DNA of 64,000 bases from Ollibium composti (GTDB taxonomy: Bacteria; Pseudomonadota; Alphaproteobacteria; Rhizobiales; Rhizobiaceae): positions 372,001-436,000 of the forward strand of contig NZ_SSNY01000002.1 of assembly GCF_004801285.1 (NCBI RefSeq), written 5' to 3'. Below the pieces are notes generated by a model. The model worked only from the letters and a program-made list of their open reading frames with translations. It was not told the DNA's origin and searched no databases. Below are positions 46,900 through 57,452 of this stretch, one piece after another; the stretch's first letter is position 1, and every line of letters begins with the position of its first letter. Both the position numbers and the translations under genes were made by a program.

Positions 46900-47177
46900 C
46901 CCCCGACAGGCGCTGCGTGATGGTACGCGTGACCGGCCACGTCCAGGGCGTCGGCTTTCGCGACTGGACGGTCCGGCAGGCGCGCGGGCTCGATCTCGAC
47001 GGATGGGTGAGCAACGAGGCCGACGGTTCGGTCAAGGCGCTGGTCTGCGGCAGCGACCGGGCCGTGTCGGCCATGCTGGAGGCCTTCATGCTGGGACCGG
47101 AGCCGGCGCGCGTCACCGACGTCTTGTGGACGCATGCCGGCGACGACGGCCAGTCGGGGTTCCGCATCGCGCCGTAG
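46896..47177 (+). CDS. acyP: Acylphosphatase
   Basis: A 93-residue acylphosphatase: VRVTGHVQGVGFRDWTVRQA with the catalytic Arg, then LDGWVSNEADGSVKALV with the catalytic Asn. It hydrolyses acyl phosphates. AAGGAGG precedes the ATG and the gene overlaps the P450 stop by four bases, so the two are translated together, an unusual pairing that has no evident shared pathway. Confidence 0.93.
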   Translation: MTPDRRCVMVRVTGHVQGVGFRDWTVRQARGLDLDGWVSNEADGSVKALVCGSDRAVSAMLEAFMLGPEPARVTDVLWTHAGDDGQSGFRIAP

Positions 47178-47222
47178 GGCCGTTCTTGCCTTAGCGAAGT
47201 GGAGCCACGGAGAGGGGAGTTC

Positions 47223-47600
47223 CTACCCCCGTCCCTGGAAAATATTCTCCACATGCACCGGCCAGCGCCACGGCAGCACGGCCATCATGTCGAAGCGGAT
47301 GGAAAGCCGGCCGAAGTCGCGCTGCCGCGACAGCCACAGGTCGGCCGCGCCCTCGATGCGACGCTCGGACTCGCGCGCGATCGCCTCCATCGCCTCGACC
47401 AGCGTCGGCCGCGCCTTCACCTCGACGATGAGCACGAGATCGCCGCGCCGGGCGATCAGGTCGATCTCGCCGAGTTTCGTCCGGTAGCGGCGGGCGAGGA
47501 TGCGGAAACCTTTCGCCATCAGCGCCATCGCCGCCAGCCATTCGCCGCGATGGCCGCGGCGATAGGATTTGCGTCGCTTGGCGGTGGCGGCGTCAGCCAC
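47223..47600 (-). CDS. YraN/UPF0102 endonuclease-like protein
   Basis: A 125-residue UPF0102 protein with the restriction-endonuclease-like core: [42 protein letters not shown], the ExD...ExK layout of the nuclease fold. Its physiological role is not established. It overlaps the rsmI stop by eight bases; yraN is commonly found beside rsmI. Confidence 0.93.
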   Translation of the reverse strand: MADAATAKRRKSYRRGHRGEWLAAMALMAKGFRILARRYRTKLGEIDLIARRGDLVLIVEVKARPTLVEAMEAIARESERRIEGAADLWLSRQRDFGRLSIRFDMMAVLPWRWPVHVENIFQGRG

Positions 47601-48492
47601 CGGCGTCGTCCTTCAGCTCCAGCAGCCGGCGATAGAGCGCCTGCTTGGGCTGCCCGGTCATTTTCGCCGCCTCCGCCGCCGCCTTCGAGGCCGGCATGTC
47701 GCGGGCGAGCGAGGCGAGCAACGCGTCGACATCGCCGGCGGTCTGCTCGACGGGCAGGGGAGGGCCGACGCACACGACGATCTCGCCCTTCGGCGTATCG
47801 GCCGCCGCATAGTGGGCCGCGAGCGCCGCCAGCGTGCCGGTGCGCATTTCCTCGAACGCCTTGGTGAGTTCACGCCCGACCGCCGCCGCACGCCCGCCGC
47901 CCAGCGCGTCAGCCATGGCGTCGAGCGCCTCGGAAAGCCGGCGCGGCGATTCGTAGAAGATCAGCGTCGCCGGCACGGCGCGCAGTTCTTCCAGCCGCGC
48001 CTTGCGCTGCCCTGTCTTCACCGGCAAAAAACCGGCGAACAGGAAGGTGTCGGAGGGCAGGCCGGAGGCCGTCAGCGCCGCCAGCGCCGCCGACGCGCCG
48101 GGCACCGGCACGACGCGGATGCCCTTTTCCAGCGCCTCGCCGACCAGCCGGTAGCCGGGGTCCGAGACCAGCGGCGTGCCGGCGTCGGAGATCAGCGCCA
48201 CGCTTTTTCCCGCTTCCAGTGCCGCGATCAGCTTAGGCCCGGCTTCCGCCGCATTGTGCTCGTGATAGGCGGTGGTGCGCCGGCGGATGCCGTAGCGCTC
48301 CAAAAGCACGCGGCTCACCCGCGTGTCCTCGCAGGCAAGGATGTCGGCGGCGGCCAGCGTCTCCAATGCCCGAAGCGTGATGTCGGCGAGGTTACCGATC
48401 GGCGTCGCGACCAGATAGAGCGCCGTCTCCAGCGGCCGCGCCGCGACCTCCGTCTGGCCGATCAGGTAGCTGTGTTTCCCGCCGCTTTCCAT
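47593..48492 (-). CDS. rsmI: 16S rRNA (cytidine 1402-2'-O)-methyltransferase
   Basis: A 299-residue RsmI that methylates C1402 of 16S rRNA in the decoding centre. Motifs: [54 protein letters not shown] and [12 protein letters not shown]. The start at 48492 is a guess among in-frame ATGs at 48492, 48507 and 48570; the N-terminal extension is not conserved. Followed by yraN with an eight-base overlap. Confidence 0.94.
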   Translation of the reverse strand: MESGGKHSYLIGQTEVAARPLETALYLVATPIGNLADITLRALETLAAADILACEDTRVSRVLLERYGIRRRTTAYHEHNAAEAGPKLIAALEAGKSVALISDAGTPLVSDPGYRLVGEALEKGIRVVPVPGASAALAALTASGLPSDTFLFAGFLPVKTGQRKARLEELRAVPATLIFYESPRRLSEALDAMADALGGGRAAAVGRELTKAFEEMRTGTLAALAAHYAAADTPKGEIVVCVGPPLPVEQTAGDVDALLASLARDMPASKAAAEAAKMTGQPKQALYRRLLELKDDAGG

Positions 48493-48689
48493 GGCCCTGT
48501 CTCGCATGGATCGGCGGCGCTTGCAAAAGCGTGATCGGCGCTGCCTTCGCTTTGCCACAGTGGGGAACAAAGCATGGTCGGGCGAATTGAGGGAGCCGAA
48601 TCAGTCAATCGCAGGGAGCACCCGGCCGTATGGCAAACCGCTTCGACATTCTCATCAGCCGCATCGAATCGGAAGCGCGCGGCATGCCG

Positions 48690-49121
48690 CTATCCTCGGT
48701 AGGCGACCAGCACGGCACCGGCCGCGATCAGGCCGACGCCAAGCCAGTTCACCGCTCCAAGCCGCTCGCCGAGAAACAGCGCGCCGAACACCGCCACCAG
48801 CACGACGCTTAGCTTGTCGATGGGCGCGACGCGCGCCGCGTCGCCGAGCTTGAGCGCGCGGAAGTAGCACAGCCACGACGCCCCGGTGGCGAGGCCCGAC
48901 AGGATCAGGAACAGCCAGGTCCGGCCGGGTATGGCGCCGGGCGCCTGCAGCTTGCCCATCCCCGCCAGGATCGCCGCCAGCACGGCGACGATGACGAGCG
49001 TGCGGATGAAGGTCGCGAGGTCGGAATCGACCGCTTCGACGCCGACCTTGGCGAAGATCGCCGTCAGGGCCGCGAACACGGCCGACAGCACGGCCCAGAA
49101 TTGCCAGGACGAGAGGGTCAC
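48690..49121 (-). CDS. Small EamA-family (DMT) transporter protein
   Basis: A 143-residue, five-helix EamA protein: WQFWAVLSAVFAALTAIFAK, IRTLVIVAVLAAILAG, ILSGLATGASWLCYFRALK, LSVVLVAVFGALFLGERL and WLGVGLIAAGAVLVAYRG. It is half the size of normal drug/metabolite transporters and probably acts as a dimer. GTG 49121 is chosen as it gives the typical TLSSWQFWA start; a GTG at 49154 is also possible. No clear partner. Confidence 0.85.
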   Translation of the reverse strand: MTLSSWQFWAVLSAVFAALTAIFAKVGVEAVDSDLATFIRTLVIVAVLAAILAGMGKLQAPGAIPGRTWLFLILSGLATGASWLCYFRALKLGDAARVAPIDKLSVVLVAVFGALFLGERLGAVNWLGVGLIAAGAVLVAYRG

Positions 49122-49238
49122 GGGTCCGGTTCCCGAAATTGTTGCGCGGCCCACAATGCAGCAGGCCGCGTTTCCGGAAAAGAGGGCGGCGGACGCTGTT
49201 CAGGACGCGCCGCCGTTTCCGCTTTCAGGCGAGCTGAT

Positions 49239-50420
49239 CTATTCCGCCGGCTCCATCTTGCAGTCCGCGGCATAGACGTCGCTGTGGTCGCTCAGCACCT
49301 TCTTTTCGGTCTTGAGCACCATCTTGCCGTCGGCGCCCTTCTCGGCCGTCAGCGCGTACCAGTCCTGGATCGGGTGCTGGTTCGGGCCGAACTTGAACTT
49401 GCCGCGCACGGTCGGGATGTCGGAGGTCAAAAGCGCCTTGCGGAAGGCGGCGAGGTCGTCGGGACCGGCACTCTTCTCCAGCCCGACTCCGAACAGAAGG
49501 GCCGCGTCGTAGCCTTGCGCGGCGTAGTAGGTGATCGGCCGGTCGCCGTACTTGGCCTTCCAGGCGGCGACGAAGGCCTTGTTGACGGGATTGTCGAAAT
49601 CCTCGTTCCAGTGGCTGGTGACCTGCACGCCGGTGGCGGCGTCGCCGACCGCCTGCACGATCGCCTGGTCGAGCGAGGCCGGATGCACCACCATGGGGAT
49701 TTCCTTGAGCAGGCCGGCCTGCTCGTACTGGCGCATGAAGGCGATGCCGAGGCCGCCCGGCTCGAACTCGTAGACGACGTCGGGCTTGGCGGCGCGGATC
49801 TGCGCCATTTCGGCGGCGAAGTCGGTCTGGTCAAGGCCGGTATAGGTCTCGCCCACCACCTCGCCCTTGTAGAAGCGCTTGAAGGCGACCATCGTCTCCT
49901 TGCCGGCCTGGTAGTTCGGCGCGATCAGGAACGCCTTCTTGTAGTCCAGCGACTGCGCCAGCGCGCCGGCGCTCTCGCCCTGGCTGTCGTCCTGCCAGGA
50001 GCTGACGAAGTAGTTGGCATTGCACTCCTTGCCGGCAAAGGTGGAGGAGGCGGTGTTGGCGCTGATGTAGACGGCGTCGCTGTCGAGGATTTCCGGCACG
50101 GCGGCGAAGGCGACGTTGGCGAAGACCATGCCGGTGAACAGTTTTATCCCCTGTTCGTTCAGCATCTTGTCGGCGATCTGCCGGGCGTTGCCGGGCTTCA
50201 GGCTGTCGTCTTCGACGACCAGCGCGACCGGCTTGCCGCCGAGCTCGCCCTTGTTCTGGTCGATGGCGAGCTGGAAGCCGTCGCGGATGTCCTGGCCGAG
50301 ATAGCCGGCCGGGCCGGACAGCGTGGTGATCATGCCGATCTTCAGGGGTTCGTCGGCCTTCGCGGCGGCGGAGACGGCGAAGGCCAGTGCCGCCGCTGCC
50401 ATGAAACGCTTGCTGAGCAT
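49239..50420 (-). CDS. ABC transporter substrate-binding protein (Liv type), paralogue of 56204-57370
   Basis: A 393-residue periplasmic binding protein with signal peptide (MLSKRFMAAAALAFAVSAAA, cleavage near KADE) and the Leu/Ile/Val-type fold (KIGMITTLSGPAGYLGQDIR, FIAPNYQAG-like LIAPNYQAGKETM, FKFGPNQHPIQDWYALTAEK). It aligns closely along its full length with the operon's own binding protein 7 kb away, by eye more than half identical. It has no permease of its own, so it probably docks on the LivHMFG system downstream. Upstream, a LysR gene lies on the same strand. Confidence 0.92.
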   Translation of the reverse strand: MLSKRFMAAAALAFAVSAAAKADEPLKIGMITTLSGPAGYLGQDIRDGFQLAIDQNKGELGGKPVALVVEDDSLKPGNARQIADKMLNEQGIKLFTGMVFANVAFAAVPEILDSDAVYISANTASSTFAGKECNANYFVSSWQDDSQGESAGALAQSLDYKKAFLIAPNYQAGKETMVAFKRFYKGEVVGETYTGLDQTDFAAEMAQIRAAKPDVVYEFEPGGLGIAFMRQYEQAGLLKEIPMVVHPASLDQAIVQAVGDAATGVQVTSHWNEDFDNPVNKAFVAAWKAKYGDRPITYYAAQGYDAALLFGVGLEKSAGPDDLAAFRKALLTSDIPTVRGKFKFGPNQHPIQDWYALTAEKGADGKMVLKTEKKVLSDHSDVYAADCKMEPAE

Positions 50421-50606
50421 TGTCGAGGGTTCCCTTCCCTTTGTCGTCCTCTCCGGGTCGTGCAGACCGGCTCCCGAGCGAAAGCTTCCTTCGATCGGCA
50501 GGCGCGTAAATGGAAAACTGCTCATTCGGCTATGATGGGCGGGAATAGCAGGGGCGCCGCGACTGAGGCCGCGTCATGTCACGGTCGGCATGTCAGGCCC
50601 GGCCTG

Positions 50607-51545
50607 TCACGCCAGTTCGGCGGCGACGGTGCGCAGTGTCTGCAGGAACACTTCGGCCGCCGGCGACAGGCGCATGTCGGCGCGCGTGGTGATGCCGATC
50701 AGACCGGCCGTCGCTCTGAGCGCCACCGGCAGGATGACGATGCCGCCGAGCGCGGCTTCCTGCCTTGCCACCTGCGCGGGAAAGACGCCGAGATAGTCGG
50801 CGCTGAGCAGCAATTGCCGGTTGGTCAGCAGCGAGACGGAATCCACCGCGTGCACCGGCGGGTCGAGGCCTTCTTCCATGAAGGTGATGTCGATCTGCCG
50901 GCGCATGTTGGTTTCGGGCGGCGGCAGGATCCATTCCCATTTCGTCAGTTCGGCCAGCGAGACGTTCTTGCGCCGGGTCAGCGGATGGCCACGGCGCGCG
51001 ACCACGCTGGCGAAATCCGCCGTCAGCACCTCCTGGCTGAGGCTCATGGTCTCGCGCCGTTCCGACAGCCGGCCGATGACGAGGTCGAGGTCGCCGGCCT
51101 TGAGCGCCGGGATCAGCACGTCGTCCATGCCTTCCACCACCTTGACGACCAGCTTCGGCCGCTCGCGGCGCAGCTGCGCGATCGCCTTGGGCAGGAGTTC
51201 GGCCGAGGCCGCCAGCAGCGTGCCGATCGCCACCCTGCCGCCCTTGCCGTCGCGCAGGTCCGCCAGATGCTCCTCGGCGTGTGCGAGCTGCGCCAGAACC
51301 AGCCGCGCATGGTCGGCCAGCGTGGTGCCGAAAAGGGTCGGCACGACGCCGCGGTTGGTGCGGTCGAACAGGTGGGCGCGCGTCAGCGCCTCGATCTCCT
51401 GCAGGGCCTTCGTCACCGCCGATTGCGTCATGTTGAGGCGCTTGGCGGCGCGCACCAGGTTGCCTTCCTCCACGATCGCCACCACCATGCGCAGGTGGCG
51501 AAGGGTCAGGTGTGTCGTCAGCGGCTTGGAGCGCGTTTCGTTCAT
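50607..51545 (-). CDS. LysR-family regulator of the quinolone-type catabolic operon
   Basis: A 312-residue LysR regulator of the GbpR/CbpR-like branch: helix-turn-helix LRHLRMVVAIVEEGNLVRAA with RLNMTQSAVTKALQEIE, then effector domain (VAIGTLLAASAELLPKAI, WILPPPETNMRRQ). Starts at 51545, 51563 and 51608 are all in frame; none has a perfect ribosome spacing, and 51545 is used for the first residues before the conserved helix. It is divergent from the FAD monooxygenase gene, so it very likely controls that operon. Confidence 0.9.
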   Translation of the reverse strand: MNETRSKPLTTHLTLRHLRMVVAIVEEGNLVRAAKRLNMTQSAVTKALQEIEALTRAHLFDRTNRGVVPTLFGTTLADHARLVLAQLAHAEEHLADLRDGKGGRVAIGTLLAASAELLPKAIAQLRRERPKLVVKVVEGMDDVLIPALKAGDLDLVIGRLSERRETMSLSQEVLTADFASVVARRGHPLTRRKNVSLAELTKWEWILPPPETNMRRQIDITFMEEGLDPPVHAVDSVSLLTNRQLLLSADYLGVFPAQVARQEAALGGIVILPVALRATAGLIGITTRADMRLSPAAEVFLQTLRTVAAELA

Positions 51546-51650
51546 GGCCTCCTGATATTCCATGTCCTCATAGAAAATTCCAGATAATTCACTTGCATGA
51601 ATTTCCATTGGCCGGGAAACTCTCCGGCGGTGGAGGACAGGGACGGAACG

Positions 51651-52808
51651 ATGCGCGAAAGCGGAGGCAAGCGCCATGCGGAGATCGCCGGGGCCGGCAT
51701 CGGCGGCCTGACGACGGCGGCCGCGCTGGCGCAGCGCGGCTGGTCGGTGACCGTGCATGAGCGCGCGTCGACCCTGCGCACCTTCGGCGCCGGCATCTAT
51801 ATCTGGAGCAACGGCCTGCGTGTGCTCAAGGCCATCGGCGCCTATGACAAGGCGACCGTCGGCGCCCATGTCGGCCCTGAGTTCCACACCCGCGACCACG
51901 ACGACATCACGATGGAGGAAATCCCCATCAATGGTCCGGGCGACGCGCGTCTGATCACCATCCTGCGCGAGACGCTCATCAACACGCTTGTCGATGTCTG
52001 CCGCGAAGCCGGCGTTGAAATCCGCACCGGCTCGGAAGCCGTCGGCGCGACGCCCGAGGGTGAATTGCTGCTGGCCGATGGCACGCGTTGCAAGGCCGAT
52101 CTGGTCGTCGGCGCCGACGGCATCAATTCGCGCGTGCGCGATTCCCTCGACCTGCTGCTCTACCGCCGCGACCTCGGCTATGGCGCGATCCGCATGCTGA
52201 TCCCGCGCGCCAGGGGCGACGTGCCGCATGAGGACGAGAACCGCTACATCGAATATTTCTCCGGCTCGCGCCGCATCCTCTATACGCCGGCCAGCGCCGA
52301 CGATCTCTATGTCGCGCTGTGCTGCGGCGCCGACGACGCCGAGGCGCTGAAGGTGCCGGCGGACCGGGCGCTGTGGACGCAGTCCTTCCCGCATCTCGCC
52401 AACCTGATCGTGCGCTTCGGCGATGCCGGCCGCTGGGACGTCTTCGAAGTCGCCAAGCTGAAGCGCTGGAGCAAGGGCCGGGTGGCCATTGTCGGCGATG
52501 CGGCCCATGCCATGCCGCCCTATCTCGGACAGGGCGGCGGCTGCGCGCTGATGAACGGGCTGGCGCTCGCGGTCACCGTCGCCGACGCCGCCGACATCGG
52601 CAACGCGCTGGGCGAATGGGAAGCGCGCGAGCGGCCGCTGACCGAGCACACGCAGGACACCGCCGAAAACCTCGGCAGCATGAACACCTGGCCGGACGAC
52701 GTGCGCTCGGCCGTGCTCAAGATCGTCGGCAAATCGCGCGAACTGGGCGAGGTGCGCATGCGCACGGCCAGGCATGTGCCGACCGGAACGGAGGCATTCC
52801 CGCTTTGA
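51651..52808 (+). CDS. FAD-dependent aromatic monooxygenase (group A, NicC/salicylate-hydroxylase-like)
   Basis: A 385-residue flavoprotein hydroxylase: dinucleotide-binding AGAGIGGLTTAAALAQRG, the second FAD/NAD motif VVGADGINSRVRDSL, and GDAAHAMPPYLGQGGG. No membrane segment. It would add a hydroxyl to an aromatic acid with NAD(P)H. It is directly followed, two bases on, by an HOD-like dioxygenase, whose substrates are 3-hydroxy-4-oxoquinolines; so C3 hydroxylation of a 4-quinolone is the obvious prediction. Start ATG 51651 has GGGACGGA upstream; the frame start at 51597 is also possible. Confidence 0.9.
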   Translation: MRESGGKRHAEIAGAGIGGLTTAAALAQRGWSVTVHERASTLRTFGAGIYIWSNGLRVLKAIGAYDKATVGAHVGPEFHTRDHDDITMEEIPINGPGDARLITILRETLINTLVDVCREAGVEIRTGSEAVGATPEGELLLADGTRCKADLVVGADGINSRVRDSLDLLLYRRDLGYGAIRMLIPRARGDVPHEDENRYIEYFSGSRRILYTPASADDLYVALCCGADDAEALKVPADRALWTQSFPHLANLIVRFGDAGRWDVFEVAKLKRWSKGRVAIVGDAAHAMPPYLGQGGGCALMNGLALAVTVADAADIGNALGEWEARERPLTEHTQDTAENLGSMNTWPDDVRSAVLKIVGKSRELGEVRMRTARHVPTGTEAFPL

Positions 52809-52810
52809 CC

Positions 52811-53605
52811 ATGAAATCCATCCAGATCGGCGCCAACGCCTTTTCCTGGGACGAGGCCGGGCAGGGCGACGTGCTGCTGCTGCTGTCGGGCTGGTGCCAG
52901 GATCACCGCCTGTTCAAGACGCTGGCGCCGGAACTGGCGAAAACCCATCGCGTCATCCGCCTCGACTGGCGCGGCCATGGCGAGCACCGCGAGCACGACG
53001 GCGATTTCGTCACCGCCGACCAGGCGACCGACGTCATCGCCTTCCTCGACAAGTTGGAGATCGGCAAGGTCGTGCCCGTCTCGACCTCGCATGGCGGCTG
53101 GGCCAACATCGAGACGACCGACCGGCTGGGGCCTTCGCGCATCCCGCGCTCGGTGGTGATCGACTGGATCCAGACGACGCCGAACGAGGATTTCTTCCGT
53201 GCCATCGAGGAGTTGCAGGAGCGTTCGGCCTGGGAGAAGGGCCGCGACGACCTGTTCGCCTACTGGATCGGCGACACCGAAAATTGCGATATCGTCGACC
53301 ATGTCAGCAAGGAGATGGCCGGCTACAGCTTCGAGATGTGGGCGCGTTCGGGCCGCGAGATCGCAAGAGCCTACCGCAAGTGGGGCAACCCCATGCGGCG
53401 CATGGCTGCGATGAAGGAGCACCGGCCGATCACCCACATCTATTCGCAGCCCTTCGAGCCGGAATATACGCAGGCGCAGCTCGATTTCGCCGCGCAGAAC
53501 GCCTGGTACAGGCCGAACAAGCTGCCGGGTCGTACGCATTTCCCGACGCTGGAACAGCCGAAGGCGGTGGCCGACGCCATCCGCGCCTTCCTGAAGGACG
53601 CGTGA
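52811..53605 (+). CDS. Cofactor-independent 2,4-dioxygenase of the HOD/QDO family (alpha/beta-hydrolase fold)
   Basis: A 264-residue protein that matches 1H-3-hydroxy-4-oxoquinaldine 2,4-dioxygenase along its whole length: SGWCQDHRLFKTL (W28), LDWRGHGEH, the Ser elbow TSHGGW (S93), VVIDWI (D118), MWARSGREI, HIYSQPFEPEY and THFP (H243). Ser93, Asp118 and His243 sit exactly eight residues before HOD S101, D126 and H251. HOD cleaves the ring between C2 and C4 and releases CO without metal or cofactor. Gln30 and Thr92 stand where I recall HOD having His38 and His100. It follows the monooxygenase and precedes a hydrolase fit for the amide product. Confidence 0.9.
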   Translation: MKSIQIGANAFSWDEAGQGDVLLLLSGWCQDHRLFKTLAPELAKTHRVIRLDWRGHGEHREHDGDFVTADQATDVIAFLDKLEIGKVVPVSTSHGGWANIETTDRLGPSRIPRSVVIDWIQTTPNEDFFRAIEELQERSAWEKGRDDLFAYWIGDTENCDIVDHVSKEMAGYSFEMWARSGREIARAYRKWGNPMRRMAAMKEHRPITHIYSQPFEPEYTQAQLDFAAQNAWYRPNKLPGRTHFPTLEQPKAVADAIRAFLKDA

Positions 53606-53607
53606 GG

Positions 53608-54489
53608 ATGGCAAGCCGCATCGCCGAGGAAGCCAGCTGGCCGCGCGAGAGATTGGACCGCGACTACAATGCACGGGCGACCATTCCGGTCGCGGCCTAC
53701 GAGGCAGAAATGCTGCGCTATCGCGCCATGTCGGATGCGGCGCGCGAATCCGATGCGACGCATCTCGACGTGGTCTATGATGCAGAAAGCGGCCAGACGC
53801 TGGACATCTTCGGCACGGCGGCCGGCGAGCTCCGCCCTGTCTTCGTGTTCATCCACGGCGGCTACTGGCGCGCGCTGTCGAAGCGCGATTCCGCCTTCAT
53901 GGCCGGCATGCTGGCGAAGCATGGCATCGCCTCCGCCGCCGTCGACTACCGCCTCGCGCCGGAAACCTCGCTGGCCGAGATCGTGCGCGAGGTGCGCGCG
54001 GCGATCGCCTTCCTGTCGAAGAACGGCCGCGCCTACGGCATCGATCCGGGCAGGATTTACGTCGGCGGCAGCTCGGCCGGAGGGCATCTCACGGGTACCG
54101 TGATCGCGGGCGGCTGGCAAAGGGACTTCGGCGTGCCCGACGACGTCGTCAAGGGTGCGCTGCCGGTCAGCGGCCTGTTCCATCTGGGGCCGATCGCGAA
54201 GTCCTACGTGCAGGACTGGATGCGGCTGGACGACGCGGCGGTCGGCGCGCTGAGCCCGGCTGAGAACCTGCCCGGCAGCGGCTGCCCCATCGTGGTCGCC
54301 TACGCCGCCGGGGAAGCCGACGGCTTCAAGCGGCAGTCGGTGGACTACGACCGGCAATGGCGCGAAGCCGGCTTTTCCTCGGAACTGATCGAGGTGCCGC
54401 GCCGCAATCATTTCGACGTCATCCTCGACCTTGCCGACGAGGATACGGAACTGTCGTGGGCCTTGCTGCGCCTGATCGGCAAGGCTTGA
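53608..54489 (+). CDS. Arylformamidase-like alpha/beta hydrolase
   Basis: A 293-residue hydrolase of the BNA7/AFMID-type: oxyanion motif FIHGGYWRALSKRD, nucleophile YVGGSSAGGHLTG, and catalytic His in PRRNHFDVI. HGGYW is typical of kynurenine formamidases, which cut N-acyl-anthranilate-type amides. Here it follows the HOD-like gene by two bases, whose product is an N-acylanthranilate, so amide cleavage to an anthranilate is predicted. It is the counterpart of the hydrolase that accompanies the PQS-degrading dioxygenase cluster in other bacteria, by role. Confidence 0.85.
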   Translation: MASRIAEEASWPRERLDRDYNARATIPVAAYEAEMLRYRAMSDAARESDATHLDVVYDAESGQTLDIFGTAAGELRPVFVFIHGGYWRALSKRDSAFMAGMLAKHGIASAAVDYRLAPETSLAEIVREVRAAIAFLSKNGRAYGIDPGRIYVGGSSAGGHLTGTVIAGGWQRDFGVPDDVVKGALPVSGLFHLGPIAKSYVQDWMRLDDAAVGALSPAENLPGSGCPIVVAYAAGEADGFKRQSVDYDRQWREAGFSSELIEVPRRNHFDVILDLADEDTELSWALLRLIGKA

Positions 54490-54531
54490 AATCAAGACCG
54501 GCCGCGGCCGGATGCGGACACTGGAAGAGCG

Positions 54532-56090
<1,559 letters not shown>

Positions 56091-56112
56091 TTTCAAGCAT
56101 GTAATTTTGTCT

Positions 56113-56132
56113 GCCGGGTCGTCCGACCCGGC
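56113..56132 (+). other. Stem-loop between 3-hydroxyanthranilate dioxygenase and the transporter
   Basis: GCCGGGTCG pairs perfectly with CGACCCGGC around a two-base loop. No T run follows, so it is a hairpin rather than a clear terminator; it may limit read-through or protect mRNA ends between the enzyme genes and the binding-protein gene. Confidence 0.55.
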
Positions 56133-56203
56133 GGGCCGGAAACGACGGTGCAACGAGAAGCGACCGAAGGCCGCCGAAGCGAAACAGAGGAGAACGAAAA
56201 GAC

Positions 56204-57370
56204 ATGCTGAGGAGAACTTTTTTGGCGCTTGCCGCGTCCGCCATGGCCGCCTTCCCGGCCCTGGCGCAGGACCCGGTCAAGATCGGCCTGATCACCACGC
56301 TGTCGGGACCGGGCGGCTATATCGGCCAGGATATCCGTGACGCCTTCCAGCTCGCCATCGACATGGAAGGCGGCAAGCTCGGCGGCGTGCCGGTGGACGT
56401 CAAGGTCGAGGACGACGCCCTGAAGCCAGGGCAGGGCAAGCAGATCGCCGAGAAGATGCTTTCCAACGACGGCGTCAAGCTGTTCACCGGCATCGTCTTC
56501 TCCAACGTCGCGGGTGCGACGGTGCCCGACATCGTCGATGCCGGCGCGTTCTACATCAGCCCCAACGCCGCGCCCTCGAACATGGCGGGCAAGGAGTGCA
56601 ACGAGAACTACTTCGTCGTCTCCTGGCAGAACGACAGCCTGCACGAGAGCGCCGGCCAGCTGGCGCAGAACCTCGGCTACAAGACCGCCTTCGTGCTGGC
56701 GCCGAACTACCAGGCCGGCAAGGACGCCATCACCGGCTTCAAGCGCTACTTCAAGGGCGAGATCGTCGGCGAGACCTACACCAGCCTCGACCAGACCGAC
56801 TTCGCCGCCGAAATGGCGCAGATCCGCGCCGCCAAGCCGGAAGTCGTGTTCCAGTTCCATCCCGGCGGCCTCGGCATCGCCTTCCTGCGCCAGTATGAGC
56901 AGGCAGGGCTCTTGAGCACCGTGCCGATGGTGCTGGCCGAGCCTTCCATGGACGCGGTGACGCTGAAGGCCATCGGCGACGCGGCGGTGGGGCTCAACAT
57001 CTCCTCGCACTGGAACGCGGACTTCGACAATGCGGCCAACAAGAATTTCATGGAAGCGTGGATGAAGGCGTACAACCGCATGCCGACCTACTACGCCAGC
57101 CAGAGCTACGATACGGCCTTGGCGATCGCCTCGGCGCTGAAGGCCACCGGCGGTAACATGGACGACGCCGACGCCTTCCGCGACGCCATGCGCAAGGCGG
57201 ATTTCGAATCCGTGCGCGGCAAGTTCAAGTTCGGCGTCAACCAGCATCCGATCCAGGACTGGTACCACCTCAAGGTGGAAAAGGGCGAGGACGGCAAGCC
57301 GGTCATCAAGACCGTCGGCGACGTCTTCAAGGACCACGGCGACGCCTACGCCGACCAGTGCAAGATGTAG
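56204..57370 (+). CDS. ABC transporter substrate-binding protein (Liv type)
   Basis: A 388-residue periplasmic binding protein: signal peptide MLRRTFLALAASAMAAFPAL, AQ cleavage region, then KIGLITTLSGPGGYIGQDIR, CNENYFVVSWQNDSLHESAG, LDQTDFAAEMAQIRAAKPE and FKFGVNQHPIQDWYHLKVEK. It belongs to the branched-chain amino acid family, members of which also bind aromatic acids, ureas or amides. Its close paralogue is at 49239-50420. Followed by a strong hairpin and the LivHMGF genes. Confidence 0.93.
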   Translation: MLRRTFLALAASAMAAFPALAQDPVKIGLITTLSGPGGYIGQDIRDAFQLAIDMEGGKLGGVPVDVKVEDDALKPGQGKQIAEKMLSNDGVKLFTGIVFSNVAGATVPDIVDAGAFYISPNAAPSNMAGKECNENYFVVSWQNDSLHESAGQLAQNLGYKTAFVLAPNYQAGKDAITGFKRYFKGEIVGETYTSLDQTDFAAEMAQIRAAKPEVVFQFHPGGLGIAFLRQYEQAGLLSTVPMVLAEPSMDAVTLKAIGDAAVGLNISSHWNADFDNAANKNFMEAWMKAYNRMPTYYASQSYDTALAIASALKATGGNMDDADAFRDAMRKADFESVRGKFKFGVNQHPIQDWYHLKVEKGEDGKPVIKTVGDVFKDHGDAYADQCKM

Positions 57371-57386
57371 CAGACGACGTCTCCAC

Positions 57387-57414
57387 GGCCGCGGCGGCCA
57401 GTTCCGCCGCGGCC
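57387..57414 (+). other. Strong GC stem-loop between binding-protein and livH genes
   Basis: GGCCGCGGCGG (57387-57397) pairs perfectly with CCGCCGCGGCC (57404-57414) around a six-base loop. In such operons a hairpin here usually stabilises the binding-protein mRNA and lowers permease expression. A weak T-rich stretch follows. Confidence 0.75.
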
Positions 57415-57452
57415 GCTCCATTCTCTTTCCGGAACGACCAGGGCGCTCCTCG

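Noticed and set aside
48630-48812. Small plus-strand frame starting MANRFDILISRIESEAR
   Set aside because: Overlaps the 3' end of the EamA-family gene on the other strand; only the first ~20 residues look protein-like, and there is no ribosome site.
52319-52810. Long in-frame extension upstream of the HOD-like gene, which could make it appear fused to another domain
   Set aside because: The extension is an alternate frame of the FAD monooxygenase gene, very Arg-rich; the ATG at 52811 matches the HOD family N-terminus.
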